Shown here: one piece after another, positions 17,588-25,830 of the stretch
How positions within the stretch are numbered: position 1 is the stretch's first letter
How the letters are laid out: the number at the start of each line of letters is the position of its first letter
Origin: Nocardia inohanensis NBRC 100128
Lineage (GTDB): Bacteria; Actinomycetota; Actinomycetes; Mycobacteriales; Mycobacteriaceae
Direction: 5' to 3'
Assembly (NCBI RefSeq): GCF_001612945.1
Contig: NZ_BDBK01000014.1
Coordinates: forward strand, 62,001 to 126,000
DNA length: 64,000 nucleotides
Notes under the pieces: generated by a model
What the model was told of the DNA's origin: nothing
What the model saw: the letters and a program-made list of their open reading frames with translations, nothing else
The model's database searches: none
Made by a program: the position numbers and the translations under genes

Positions 17588-18877
17588 CTACAAGCCCAAG
17601 AGCTTCTCGCTCGCGGCGAGCAGGACGCAGGTCGCCAGGCCGTCCATCGCCTTCTCCAGCTCCGCCTCGGACGGGAAGCTCGGCGCGATGCGAATGTTCT
17701 TGTCCTCGGGGTCTTTTCCGTACGGGTAGGACGAACCCGCCGGGGTCAGCGCGATACCCGCGTCCTTGGCCAGCGCCACCACCTTGCTGGCGGTGCCCTC
17801 CAGCACATCCAGGCTGATGAAGTAGCCGCCCTTGGGCTCGGTCCAGGACGCCACCTTCGACGCGCCCAGGCGATCCTCCAGAATGCGCAGCACCAGTTGG
17901 AATTTCGGCTCCAGGATGGCGCGATGCTTCTGCATGTGCGCGCGCACGCCCTCGGCATCACCGAAGAAACGCAAGTGGCGCAGCTGGTTCAGCTTGTCCG
18001 GGCCGATGCTCTTCTTGCCGGCGTGCTTCAGGTACCACTCCAGGTTGGCGGTGGAGGAGCCGAAGAAGCTGACGCCCGCGCCCGCGAAGGTGATCTTCGA
18101 GGTGGAGGCGAAAACGTAAGGGCGGTTGGGGTTTCCGGCCGCGGCGGCCAGACCCAGCACATCCAGCACCGGGTCGGCGGTCTCGGTGAGCGGGTGCACC
18201 GCGTAAGCGTTGTCCCAGAACAGGCGGAAGTCCGGTGCGGCCGTGGGCATCGAAACCAGTTCGCGGGTCACGGCTTCGGAGAAGGTGACGCCGGTCGGGT
18301 TGGAGTAGTTCGGCACCGCCCACAGACCCTTGATGCTCGCATCGTTCGCCACCAGTTCGGCGATGGCGTGCACATCCGGGCCGTCGCCCAGCATCGGGAT
18401 GGCGATCATCTCGATGCCCAGCGATTCGGTGATCGCGAAATGCCGGTCGTAACCGGGCGCGGGACACAGGAACTTGAGCACGGGCTCGTCCGCCCAGCGG
18501 CGGGTGGAGTCGGCGTTGCCGTACAGCATGGAGAACACGATCATGTCGTGCATCAGCTCCAGGCTGGCGTTGTTGCCCGCGAGCAGGTTCGACACCGGGA
18601 TGCCGAGCAGTTCGCCGAAGATGGCGCGCAGCTCCGGGAGCCCGTGCAGGCCGCCGTAATTGCGCACGTCGGTGCCGTTGGCGTCCTTATAGTCACCCTC
18701 GCCCGGCAGCGACAGCAGGGCATTGGAGAGATCGAGTTGTTCCGGCGCGGGTTTACCGCGCGTGATGTCCAGGGTGAGCTTCTCGGTCTTGAGCTTCGCG
18801 TAGTTCGCGGTCTGCGTCTCGTGTTCCGTCACGAGTTCCGCATGGCTCATCAAACCGAGTTGCGTCTGCCGGGGCAT
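17588..18877 (-). CDS. Aspartate aminotransferase, Rv3722c-like (class Ic)
   Basis: A 429-aa PLP enzyme. It resembles the aspartate aminotransferase subgroup found in Corynebacterium and Mycobacterium (Rv3722c), which moves the amino group from glutamate to oxaloacetate to make aspartate. Key stretches are LDITRGKPAPEQLDLSN near residue 35, AVPNYSNPTGVTFSEAVTRE near residue 205, FWDNAYAVHPL and the PLP-lysine motif FASTSKITFAG. The ATG at 18877 (PRQTQLGLMSHAE) gives the normal length. The SRP RNA gene lies about 130 nt upstream on the same strand, the same neighbourhood I recall in M. tuberculosis. Confidence 0.85.
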   Translation of the reverse strand: MPRQTQLGLMSHAELVTEHETQTANYAKLKTEKLTLDITRGKPAPEQLDLSNALLSLPGEGDYKDANGTDVRNYGGLHGLPELRAIFGELLGIPVSNLLAGNNASLELMHDMIVFSMLYGNADSTRRWADEPVLKFLCPAPGYDRHFAITESLGIEMIAIPMLGDGPDVHAIAELVANDASIKGLWAVPNYSNPTGVTFSEAVTRELVSMPTAAPDFRLFWDNAYAVHPLTETADPVLDVLGLAAAAGNPNRPYVFASTSKITFAGAGVSFFGSSTANLEWYLKHAGKKSIGPDKLNQLRHLRFFGDAEGVRAHMQKHRAILEPKFQLVLRILEDRLGASKVASWTEPKGGYFISLDVLEGTASKVVALAKDAGIALTPAGSSYPYGKDPEDKNIRIAPSFPSEAELEKAMDGLATCVLLAASEKLLGL

Positions 18878-19008
18878 CTGCACAGCCTTTCCAAGGGCGA
18901 GGAATATGTGTGGTCCGCGAGTAGACCGCGAATCCAACCGCCCACGTTACTAGGGGGCTCGACCGAATCGGGAGCGATATACGGAGAGCGCAGTCCCCGG
19001 AAAATAAA

Positions 19009-19097
19009 GGGGACCCAGCGCACCCGGCAGAGCCCGTTGACCCTTGCTGCCTTCCGGCCCTGGGGGAGTTCACAGGATGCGCGCCGCGCTGGATCCG
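19009..19097 (-). ncRNA. ffs: Signal recognition particle RNA, small (4.5S-like)
   Basis: Read on the minus strand, the segment contains the SRP loop GGCCGGAAGGCAGCAAGGG, matching the conserved GGAAG...AGCA core recognised by Ffh. The ends pair: GGATCCAGCGC at the 5' end with GCGCTGGGTCC at the 3' end, giving a single long hairpin of about 90 nt, the short Alu-less form. Downstream on the minus strand is TTTATTTTCC, a likely termination track. The exact ends are estimated from pairing. Confidence 0.9.
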
Positions 19098-19198
19098 TCG
19101 GCCAGTGTAGCGGCTCACCGAGACTCCTGCCGCCCCGGGTCGTTACGATCGGTCCGACATGCGGGGCGACCCGCTCAGTACCGGAGGGGAAACCGTAC

Positions 19199-20284
19199 GT
19201 GACTAGCTCCAATCCAGGACCGGGCGAGCCGCACGACCCGGCGAAAGCGCAGGAGACCGCGCAATGGTGGGCGACCCCGCCCACCGGCACCGATCCCGGG
19301 CAACCGGTGACCGGAGCGGATCCGACCATGCTCAACTACGGCGGCCAGCAGCCCCCCGCCGATCCGACCATGCTGAATTACGGCGGGCAGCAGCCGCCCG
19401 CCGACCCGACCATGCTCAATTACGGTGCAGGCGCGGCGGGTTACACCCCACCGGCACAAGCCATTCCGCAGCCCGCCTACACCGGCGGCCAGTACGCGGC
19501 CGGGCAGCCGATGGGCGGCCAGCCGTTCCCGCCCGCGCAGCCCGTCCCGCCGGCGCAGCAATTCGCCCAGCCCGCAGGCGGTTACGCCTACCCGACGCCC
19601 GCGCGGCCGGCCGGCGGCGGCAACAAGACCGGCTGGATCGTCGGCGGCGTCATCGGCCTGGTGGTGCTGGTCGGCATCGGCATCGGCGCGATCGCCGTCG
19701 CCACCAAGGACTCCAGCCCGATCTCACCGCTGGGCAATGACAAGAAGAGCATGGACGGCAACTACTCCATGGCCAATATCACCAACGCGTGCAGCCTGAT
19801 CGATCCCTCGGCGCTCACCAAGTGGTCCTCCACCTCCAAGGGCAGCCCCACGCACACCGAAACCAAGGGCACCGACTACAGCGGCGGCTCGATGAACTGC
19901 AAGGCCGGCTACTCCAGCAAGTCGAGCAGCAGCAAGTACCACGACAATGAGGCCGAGATCACCCTCGATGTCGGCTTCACCAGCGCCTACGGCGGCCCCA
20001 CCTACGACACCTGGAAGCAGTTCGACACCGGCACCACCGGTTCCGGGCGCGCCTCCGGCGATCTCACCGGCATCGGCAGCCAGGGCTACTGGCATACCGA
20101 GACCAGCGACTACTCCTCGTTCACGGTGCAGGAGTACACCGCCGCGGTCACCGACAGCAATGTCTCGGTCAAGGTCAAGATCAACCTCGATCGCGGTCCC
20201 GGCGAATCCATCAGCAAGGAAGAAATGGCCTCGGTGGCGAAGGAGCAACTTCAGAAGGCGCTCACGGCACTGAAGAAGAAATAG
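19199..20284 (+). CDS. Membrane-anchored protein with Pro-rich repeats, DUF3558-like C-terminus
   Basis: A protein of about 361 aa with three parts. Residues 1-140 are cytoplasmic, Pro/Gln-rich and include three copies of ADPTMLNYGGQQPP. One membrane helix follows (WIVGGVIGLVVLVGIGIGAIAVA, about 143-165). The outer domain of about 190 aa contains ACSLIDPSALTKW and two cysteines, resembling the DUF3558-type lipoprotein domain of actinobacteria. The GTG at 19199 is preceded by GGAGGGG at good spacing; the frame upstream is a shadow. Such layouts recall extracytoplasmic sensor or anti-sigma-like proteins, but the function is unknown. Confidence 0.75.
   Translation: MTSSNPGPGEPHDPAKAQETAQWWATPPTGTDPGQPVTGADPTMLNYGGQQPPADPTMLNYGGQQPPADPTMLNYGAGAAGYTPPAQAIPQPAYTGGQYAAGQPMGGQPFPPAQPVPPAQQFAQPAGGYAYPTPARPAGGGNKTGWIVGGVIGLVVLVGIGIGAIAVATKDSSPISPLGNDKKSMDGNYSMANITNACSLIDPSALTKWSSTSKGSPTHTETKGTDYSGGSMNCKAGYSSKSSSSKYHDNEAEITLDVGFTSAYGGPTYDTWKQFDTGTTGSGRASGDLTGIGSQGYWHTETSDYSSFTVQEYTAAVTDSNVSVKVKINLDRGPGESISKEEMASVAKEQLQKALTALKKK
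19316..19432 (+). repeat. Tandem 42-nt coding repeats
   Basis: Near-identical 42-nt units encode the 14-residue peptide ADPTMLNYGGQQPP: two full copies and a third that diverges after NYG. They lie in the Pro-rich cytoplasmic part of the membrane-anchored protein and keep the frame. Confidence 0.85.
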
Positions 20285-20338
20285 CCTCCGACTACCTGAT
20301 TTGCGTTCCGCGGGGGGTCAGCCGGTATATTGCTCCAC

Positions 20339-20424
20339 GGAGGATTCGCCTAGTGGCCTATGGCGCTCGCCTGGAACGCGGGTTGGGTTAACAGCCCTCA
20401 GGGGTTCAAATCCCCTATCCTCCG
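20339..20424 (+). tRNA. tRNA-Ser (GGA)
   Basis: An 86-nt class II tRNA. The acceptor arm GGAGGAT pairs with ATCCTCC, the anticodon loop CTGGAAC gives anticodon GGA, the long variable arm is typical of serine, and the T-loop GGTTCAAATCC is intact. It reads UCC and UCU codons. CCA is not encoded. A strong terminator follows 5 nt later. Confidence 0.95.
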
Positions 20425-20428
20425 CTCA

Positions 20429-20468
20429 CGAAAGCCCCGTTTGGACACTGTCCAGCCGGGGCTTTCGT
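20429..20468. terminator. Hairpin terminator after tRNA-Ser (GGA)
   Basis: CGAAAGCCCCG pairs with CGGGGCTTTCG around a loop of about 18 nt. It can terminate the tRNA on the plus strand and the convergent acyltransferase gene on the minus strand. Confidence 0.8.
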
Positions 20469-20472
20469 CTGT

Positions 20473-21873
20473 TCAGGCCCGGTTCAGGGCGGTCGCGGTT
20501 TCGCGCAGGGCCGCGTCCAGCAGTGCGGCGTAGGCGTCGAGATCCGGGACGACGGCCGGGTCGGCGTGCAGCGACAGGGTGACGGTGTCGCCGAGGCCGT
20601 GGATGCCGTGGGTCAGGTGCATGACCGAGCCGATGGCGGGGAAGCCGGCGGTGAAACGGACCGCGCCACCGCCGAAAGTGAGGTCGGCGGGGCCGCGATG
20701 GACGCTGGAGACGACGGTGTGGCCCGAAACTCGTTCGGGGAGCGCCTCGATCGGGAGGTGCGTCACATCGCGATGCAGGATCGGGGCGGGCAGGGCCGCG
20801 GTGACCCGGGACTGCGCTTCCTGCAACGGGTGTTTCGCGCGTTCGGCTCGGAGGGCGAGATCCGCGGCGATGGCGGCGGCGCGGGCGCGCGGATCCGGTT
20901 CGCCGAAGCACAGGTCTACCGAGAGGTCGCGGTAGCTGTTGCGGGTGCCGTGGGTGGCGGCAACCGCCATGGGGACTTGGGCGCGGGCGTCTTCGCACGG
21001 TTCGCCGCGCCGGGTCAGATAGCGCTGCATGGCCAGTGAGATGGCGGTCAGGGCGACGACGGTCACCGTATGACCTGGGACCCGCAATTCGTTCGCATCG
21101 CGCACCAGCATCCGTACGGAGTGACCGGTCGGGAGCTTGCCGTCGCCGGCGAGCAGGTTCGGGACGACGCCCGGCGATGGGGGCGGGACAGCACCGGAGG
21201 CGGTGAGGTCGGCCAGTTCCTGCTGGGCGCGGGCGGCCGCGAGTCCGCGAATCACGGTGCGGGCCATGCGGATCGGCAGTCGCGGCAGTTCGAGGGCGGC
21301 GGCCACCCGACCGTCGTTCCGGCATGCTTTCAGCCGGAATCTACACGGTTCGCTCGTGTGTGGATCCCGGCTGAAAGCATGCCGGGATGACGAGGGTGGG
21401 GTTTCGGAGAACAGGGCGCGGGCCAGTTCGGCGGCCCGGCGGCCGTCGGCGAGGGCATGGGAAAGCTGGAGGATCGCCACCAGGGCGGGCTCGCCGGGAG
21501 CGAATCCCGGTGCACCGGTGATGCCGCGGAAGAGGTGCAACCTCCACGCGCGGTGCTCGGCGCGGATCCCGGTGTTCAGCAAGGCTTCCAGGGCCGTGGT
21601 GAGCGCACCCCAGGTCGGTTCGGCCAGTTCATGCTCCGCGAACTGCTCCGCAGTGAATTCGCAATGCGCCCATATCGGATACGCAATATTTGCAGGAGTT
21701 TCGAGCACGTGCACCAGCAAATCTGGAATATCGATGACCCGGTTTGCAATCGCCGCACGAAGCCGGTCGGTCGGCTGCCCGGCGTCGGCGAAACAGTACA
21801 AGAGGAACAAATCGTTGCGGGTGCGGGCAGACAACCAGTACACGGAGGCGTCGCGGGCCGCCAAGGAATTCAC
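20473..21873 (-). CDS. WS/DGAT-like acyltransferase carrying an in-frame palindromic repeat
   Basis: A 466-aa protein of the wax ester synthase/diacylglycerol acyltransferase fold. The active-site motif HHxxxDG appears as SHALADG near residue 140: the second, catalytic His and the DG are kept, the first His is Ser. The C-terminal domain has VPMAVAATHGTRNSYRDLSVDL and later VSSVHRGPADLTFGGG, matching the family's acceptor-side domain. Residues about 160-188 (including RHAFSRDPHTSEPCRFRLKACRND) are encoded by a repeat element and have no family counterpart. The family makes triacylglycerol or wax esters from acyl-CoA; the altered motif and the insertion leave activity uncertain. Confidence 0.7.
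   Translation of the reverse strand: MNSLAARDASVYWLSARTRNDLFLLYCFADAGQPTDRLRAAIANRVIDIPDLLVHVLETPANIAYPIWAHCEFTAEQFAEHELAEPTWGALTTALEALLNTGIRAEHRAWRLHLFRGITGAPGFAPGEPALVAILQLSHALADGRRAAELARALFSETPPSSSRHAFSRDPHTSEPCRFRLKACRNDGRVAAALELPRLPIRMARTVIRGLAAARAQQELADLTASGAVPPPSPGVVPNLLAGDGKLPTGHSVRMLVRDANELRVPGHTVTVVALTAISLAMQRYLTRRGEPCEDARAQVPMAVAATHGTRNSYRDLSVDLCFGEPDPRARAAAIAADLALRAERAKHPLQEAQSRVTAALPAPILHRDVTHLPIEALPERVSGHTVVSSVHRGPADLTFGGGAVRFTAGFPAIGSVMHLTHGIHGLGDTVTLSLHADPAVVPDLDAYAALLDAALRETATALNRA
21312..21392. repeat. Palindromic repeat element inside the acyltransferase gene
   Basis: An 81-nt imperfect palindrome. The left arm CGTCGTTCCGGCATGCTTTC mirrors the right arm ending GAAAGCATGCCGGGATGACG, with a second inner pair (AGCCGGAATC / GGATCCCGGCT) and a central spacer. 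It is a whole number of codons and keeps the host frame open. A related copy lies at 50819-50894. Confidence 0.85.
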
Positions 21874-21961
21874 CGGGTGAGCCTAGCGAAAGCGCATATG
21901 GTGCAGTGGGTCTGGGTGCTACCGTGTGTAGTAGAAGCCTTACCACTCTCTCCCGGGGCGG

Positions 21962-23608
21962 GTGACCGCTATGGCAACTCGTAATCGCACCGCTGGTCGA
22001 CTGGCGGAGCAGGCCGATGCGGCGGATCAGCGGTATCAGGCCGCGGCATTCGTCAAAAGATCCATCAACAAAGTCTTTCCGACGCACTGGTCGTTCCTGC
22101 TCGGTGAAATCGCGCTCTACAGCTTCATCATTCTGCTGCTGTCCGGCGTCTATCTGACCCTCTTCTTCGATCCGTCGATGACCGAAGTGACCTACAACGG
22201 GTCCTATCAACCGCTGCGCGGCGTCACCATGTCGCGCGCCTACGAGACCGCCTTGCAGATCTCCTTCGATGTGCGCGGCGGGCTCTTCGTCCGGCAGGTA
22301 CACCATTGGGCCGCACTGCTTTTCAGCGCATCCATGATCGTGCATCTGTGCCGCGTCTTCTTCACCGGCGCGTTCCGCAAACCCCGCGAGGCCAACTGGG
22401 TGATCGGCGCGATCCTGCTGATCATCGCCATGTTCGAGGGTTTCTTCGGCTACTCGCTCCCCGACGATCTGCTCTCGGGCACCGGGCTGCGGGCTGCCTT
22501 CGCCGGCATCACCATGGGCTCCCCGGTGATCGGCACCTGGCTGCATTGGCTGATGTTCGGCGGGGACTTCCCCGGCCACATCATCGTGCCGCGCCTGTAC
22601 ATCGCGCACGTGCTGCTCTTCCCGGGCATCATGCTGGCGCTCATCGCCGCGCATATCGCGCTGGTCTGGTACCAGAAGCACACCCAGTATCCGGGGCCCG
22701 GGCGCACCGAGAAGAACGTCATCGGCACCCGCATCGTGCCGGTGTTCTCCCTGGACCAGGGCGCGTTCTTCGCCTTCACGCTGGGCGTGCTGGCCATCAT
22801 GGGCGGGCTCTTGCAGATCAACCCGATCTGGAATCTGGGTCCCTACAACCCATCTCAGGTCTCGGCGGGCACTCAGCCGGACTTCTACCTGATGTGGACC
22901 GATGGCTTCCTGCGCCTCTTCCCGGCCTGGGAGCTCTACATCTTCGGGCACACGGTGCCGGGCGCGTTCTCGGTGGCGCTGGCCATGCCGCTCATCTTCG
23001 TGGCGCTCATCGCCTATCCCTGGATCGAGAAACGGCTGACCGGGGACCGGGTGGCGCGTCACAATCTGCTGCAACGGCCGCGAGATGTGCCGGTGCGCAC
23101 CGCGATCGGGTTCATGTCGCTGGCGTTCTACCTGGTGCTCACCCTGGCCTGCGTCAACGACATCATCGCCTTCCAGTTCTCGATCTCGCTGAACGCGACC
23201 ACCTGGGCGTTCCGCATCGCGCTACTGCTGCTGCCGCCGCTGGCGTACTTCACCGCGTACCGGATCTGCCTGGGGCTGCAACGCGGTGACCGCGCGATTC
23301 TCGAGCACGGCATCGAGACCGGGGTGATCCGGCGGCTGCCGCACGGGGAGTACATCGAGATCCATCAGCCGCTCGGGCCGGTGGACGAGCACGGGCATCC
23401 GATTCCGCTGGAGTATCAGGGCGCTCGCGTGCCGCGGAAGCTCAACGAGCTGGGCATTGCCGGGCGGCCCGGCACCGGCAGCTTCTTCCGGGCCGATCCG
23501 CCGGCCGAGCGGGAACAGCACCGGGCCACCGAATCGGCCGAGGAGCACAAGCAATTGGCGGTGCTGCGCCGGGCGCAGGAGGATCACTCCGGCAACGGGC
23601 GGCACTAA
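21962..23608 (+). CDS. Cytochrome bc1 complex cytochrome b subunit, stand-alone QcrB
   Basis: A protein of about 548 aa, the usual actinobacterial QcrB length. It carries the heme ligands in RQVHHWAALLFSASMIVHL and in IAHVLLFPGIMLALIAAHIALV, the quinol-site segment SAGTQPDFYLMWTDG, and LLQRPRDVPVRTAIG. QcrB takes electrons from menaquinol and passes them toward cytochrome c. Here no qcrC, qcrA or ctaE is adjacent, unlike the canonical qcrCAB operon, so it is probably a second copy. Start is GTG 21962 or ATG 21971. Confidence 0.85.
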   Translation: MTAMATRNRTAGRLAEQADAADQRYQAAAFVKRSINKVFPTHWSFLLGEIALYSFIILLLSGVYLTLFFDPSMTEVTYNGSYQPLRGVTMSRAYETALQISFDVRGGLFVRQVHHWAALLFSASMIVHLCRVFFTGAFRKPREANWVIGAILLIIAMFEGFFGYSLPDDLLSGTGLRAAFAGITMGSPVIGTWLHWLMFGGDFPGHIIVPRLYIAHVLLFPGIMLALIAAHIALVWYQKHTQYPGPGRTEKNVIGTRIVPVFSLDQGAFFAFTLGVLAIMGGLLQINPIWNLGPYNPSQVSAGTQPDFYLMWTDGFLRLFPAWELYIFGHTVPGAFSVALAMPLIFVALIAYPWIEKRLTGDRVARHNLLQRPRDVPVRTAIGFMSLAFYLVLTLACVNDIIAFQFSISLNATTWAFRIALLLLPPLAYFTAYRICLGLQRGDRAILEHGIETGVIRRLPHGEYIEIHQPLGPVDEHGHPIPLEYQGARVPRKLNELGIAGRPGTGSFFRADPPAEREQHRATESAEEHKQLAVLRRAQEDHSGNGRH

Positions 23609-23618
23609 CAAACGAAAA

Positions 23619-23644
23619 GCCCCGAGTCCACATCGACTCGGGGC
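23619..23644. terminator. Hairpin terminator between qcrB-like gene and DUF397 gene
   Basis: GCCCCGAGTC and GACTCGGGGC are exact reverse complements around a 6-nt loop. The hairpin lies between two converging genes and can serve both. Confidence 0.8.
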
Positions 23645-23656
23645 CCAGTTCCCGTT

Positions 23657-23866
23657 TCAGGCGCGCTTGAACTCCCCATCGGATACGCCCGCCATGAATG
23701 CGTCCCACTCGCCGGGGGTGAACGCCAGGATCGGGCCGCGACCGTGGTCCTTGGTGTCGCGAACCGCCACGTTGCCGTCTCCGAGAAAAGCGACCTCCAC
23801 GCAGTTGCCATTGGGGCCGCTGTGTTTGCTCTTGCGCCACACGGCGCCGGTGAAATCCAGCTTCAC
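23657..23866 (-). CDS. DUF397 domain-containing protein
   Basis: A 69-aa DUF397 protein with the family pattern WRKSKHSGPNGNCVEVAF, then VAVRDTKDHGRGPILAF and FTPGEWDAFMAGV. DUF397 genes in actinomycetes usually follow a helix-turn-helix (XRE/DUF5753) gene and form regulator pairs, in some cases proposed to act like toxin-antitoxin or developmental switches. No such partner is intact here. The GTG start at 23866 is preceded by AAGGAG. Upstream sequence is unusually AT-rich. Confidence 0.85.
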   Translation of the reverse strand: MKLDFTGAVWRKSKHSGPNGNCVEVAFLGDGNVAVRDTKDHGRGPILAFTPGEWDAFMAGVSDGEFKRA

Positions 23867-24252
23867 GGTTCTAGCTCCTTTTCTGCGTCATGCTCAGGAT
23901 CTTGCTGGCATCGATCTTGGTGACACTGGGATCCGAGGAGATCGGCGAATCCCACGTACGCCCCGGGTTGCGCGCAAACGCCCCGTACAACCCGCTCTCT
24001 GCACTTCACGATGGGAATGCACCCCCGATGGCCGTTCCCGCGCTAAACAGTAGCAGGGTTCTCCAATAGGAGATCGCATTCTTTCGTTTTCAATCAGCAA
24101 ATATAGGGCAAGGTTAGCCAGCAAATAATTTGCACAGAAATAGCCGTAGATTGCACACAACAATTATTCGAAGTAGCAATTTTGTTGCCGGTGCGCGGTG
24201 CGGCGAACGGAACGAACCGGGCGGGCGACCGCCGGTCGTTACGTCCGGGATC
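23867..24252. other. Gene-poor, AT-rich stretch upstream of the DUF397 gene
   Basis: About 385 nt without a convincing gene. Around 24040-24180 the composition is much richer in A and T than the rest of the window (for example AGCAAATAATTTGCAC). On the minus strand an open frame of 39 codons with a TTG start (23990 to 23871, ending SKILSMTQKRS) stops 5 nt before the DUF397 start, where a partner regulator would normally end. It may be the tail of a lost partner gene or chance. Confidence 0.45.
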
Positions 24253-24756
24253 ATGGAGACCATGACCGAGCGCGAGCCGGAGCAGACCGGACGGGATCGA
24301 GACGAGGCCGGGCGTGCCCGGAATGCCCGACCCCGTGACCGTTTTGGGCGACCCCTCCCATTCGGGAGCACGGGGGTCCCGCGAATCCCGGACGATCTGG
24401 AGTTATCGCCCGAAGCGACCCTGGAGTACGCCCAGCGCCTGCTCGACGACGGGCTGGCCTTCAATGCCCACGAGGTGCTCGAGGCGGCCTGGAAGAACGG
24501 GCCATTCGCCGAGCGGATGCTGTGGCAGGGGCTCGCGCAGTTCGCCGTTGGCCTCACCCACATTCAGCGGGGGAATCCGAAGGGTGCTCGAACGCTGCTG
24601 GAGCGGGCGGCGGGGCGACTGCAGGCCTACGGACCCGCACCCTACGACATCGACTCCCCCGGCCTGATCGCCTGTGCCGAAACGCTTCTCACCGACCTGG
24701 ACCAGGAGAAACCCATTTCGGAGGCGCAACTCCGACCCGAATTGCGCATTCACTGA
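24253..24756 (+). CDS. DUF309 domain-containing protein
   Basis: A 167-aa protein of the DUF309 family, small helical proteins with a conserved His-Glu pair seen here in DDGLAFNAHEVLEAAWKNGP near residue 75, followed by WQGLAQFAVGLTHIQRGNPKGA. The first 45 residues are charged and Arg-rich. Starts at ATG 24253 or 24262 are both possible. It precedes GluQRS by about 100 nt on the same strand. The function of the family is not established. Confidence 0.8.
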   Translation: METMTEREPEQTGRDRDEAGRARNARPRDRFGRPLPFGSTGVPRIPDDLELSPEATLEYAQRLLDDGLAFNAHEVLEAAWKNGPFAERMLWQGLAQFAVGLTHIQRGNPKGARTLLERAAGRLQAYGPAPYDIDSPGLIACAETLLTDLDQEKPISEAQLRPELRIH

Positions 24757-24855
24757 GTTCGCATTTTCGCTCTCGGCTCGCACCGATTGTGTGCACCCGC
24801 AAGAGTGCGAACGAGTAGCCACACTGCGAAGGATGCGAACGAAGGTGCGCCTACG

Positions 24856-25779
24856 ATGGCCAACGTGACGGGATACGGACGATTCGCGCCGAGCCCTTCC
24901 GGGGATCTGCATCTGGGCAATCTGCGCACCGCGTTGCTGGCGTGGCTGTTCGCGCGCTCCACCGGGCGCGGCTTCCTGCTGCGGATCGAGGATCTGGACC
25001 GGGTCAAGGCCGGCGCGCAGGAGCGGCAGCTGGAGGACCTGGAAACGCTCGGGCTGGACTGGGATCCGCCGGTGCTGCGGCAGTCGGAGCGACTGCCGCT
25101 GTACGAAGCGGCCATCGCGCGGCTGACCGCGGCCGGGCGCACCTACGAATGTTTCTGCACCCGTAAGGAAATTCAGCAGGCGGTCACCGCGCCGCACGGG
25201 CCGATGGGCGCGTATCCGGGCACCTGCCGCGATCTCACCGCGGCCGAGCAAACTCGGCGCCGCGCCGAGGGCCGGCCCGCCGCGCTCCGCCTGCGCGCCG
25301 AGGTCACCGAATTCGAGATCCACGACGAACTGCTCGGCGACTATCGGGGCGCGGTCGACGATCTGGTGCTGCGGCGCGGCGACGGCACCCCGGCCTACAA
25401 CCTGGCGGTCGTGGTCGACGACGCCGCTCAGGGCATCGACCAGGTGGTTCGCGGCGACGACCTGCTGCCGTCCACGCCGCGGCAGGCCTATCTGGCCACC
25501 CTGCTGGACACTCCGGTGCCGCACTACGCGCATGTGCCCCTGGTGCTGAACACCTCCGGGCAGCGCCTGGCCAAGCGGGACGGCGCGGTCACCCTGCGCG
25601 ATCGGCTGGCCCTGGGCGAAACTCCCGAGCAGGTACTGATGTTGCTCGGCGAGTCGCTGGGTTACTGCGACGCAACCACGATTCCGCAGATACTGGAGCG
25701 GTTCCGGCCGGAAAAGCTGCCGCGGGAACCATGGACACTGGATCCGAACAGCTTGTTGCAACCCAGTACGTGTCCGTAA
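24856..25779 (+). CDS. gluQ: Glutamyl-queuosine tRNA(Asp) synthetase GluQRS
   Basis: A 307-aa truncated glutamyl-tRNA synthetase paralogue without the anticodon-binding domain. It has the class I signature FAPSPSGDLHLGNLRTALLAWL (HLGN in place of HIGH), the zinc ligands in YECFCTRKE and YPGTCRDL, and the second signature LAKRDGA. GluQRS activates glutamate and attaches it to the cyclopentenediol of queuosine at position 34 of tRNA(Asp). Tgt and a queuosine-precursor transporter are encoded within 4 kb, supporting a queuosine role. The ATG at 24856 directly precedes ANVTGYGRFAPSP. Confidence 0.88.
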   Translation: MANVTGYGRFAPSPSGDLHLGNLRTALLAWLFARSTGRGFLLRIEDLDRVKAGAQERQLEDLETLGLDWDPPVLRQSERLPLYEAAIARLTAAGRTYECFCTRKEIQQAVTAPHGPMGAYPGTCRDLTAAEQTRRRAEGRPAALRLRAEVTEFEIHDELLGDYRGAVDDLVLRRGDGTPAYNLAVVVDDAAQGIDQVVRGDDLLPSTPRQAYLATLLDTPVPHYAHVPLVLNTSGQRLAKRDGAVTLRDRLALGETPEQVLMLLGESLGYCDATTIPQILERFRPEKLPREPWTLDPNSLLQPSTCP

Positions 25780-25830
25780 CGTACGGACTCGACCAGACCC
25801 CCGAGACTTTCGACGAGGACGGCGAACACA

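Noticed and set aside
17897..19198. Plus-strand extension of the DUF3558-like gene through the aminotransferase and SRP RNA region
   Set aside because: It is the antisense of a clear aminotransferase and SRP RNA; the real gene starts at GTG 19199 with a good ribosome-binding site.
24095..24125. Half of an IdeR/DmdR-like iron box (GGTTAGCC) in the AT-rich patch
   Set aside because: Only one half-site matches and no second arm is present.
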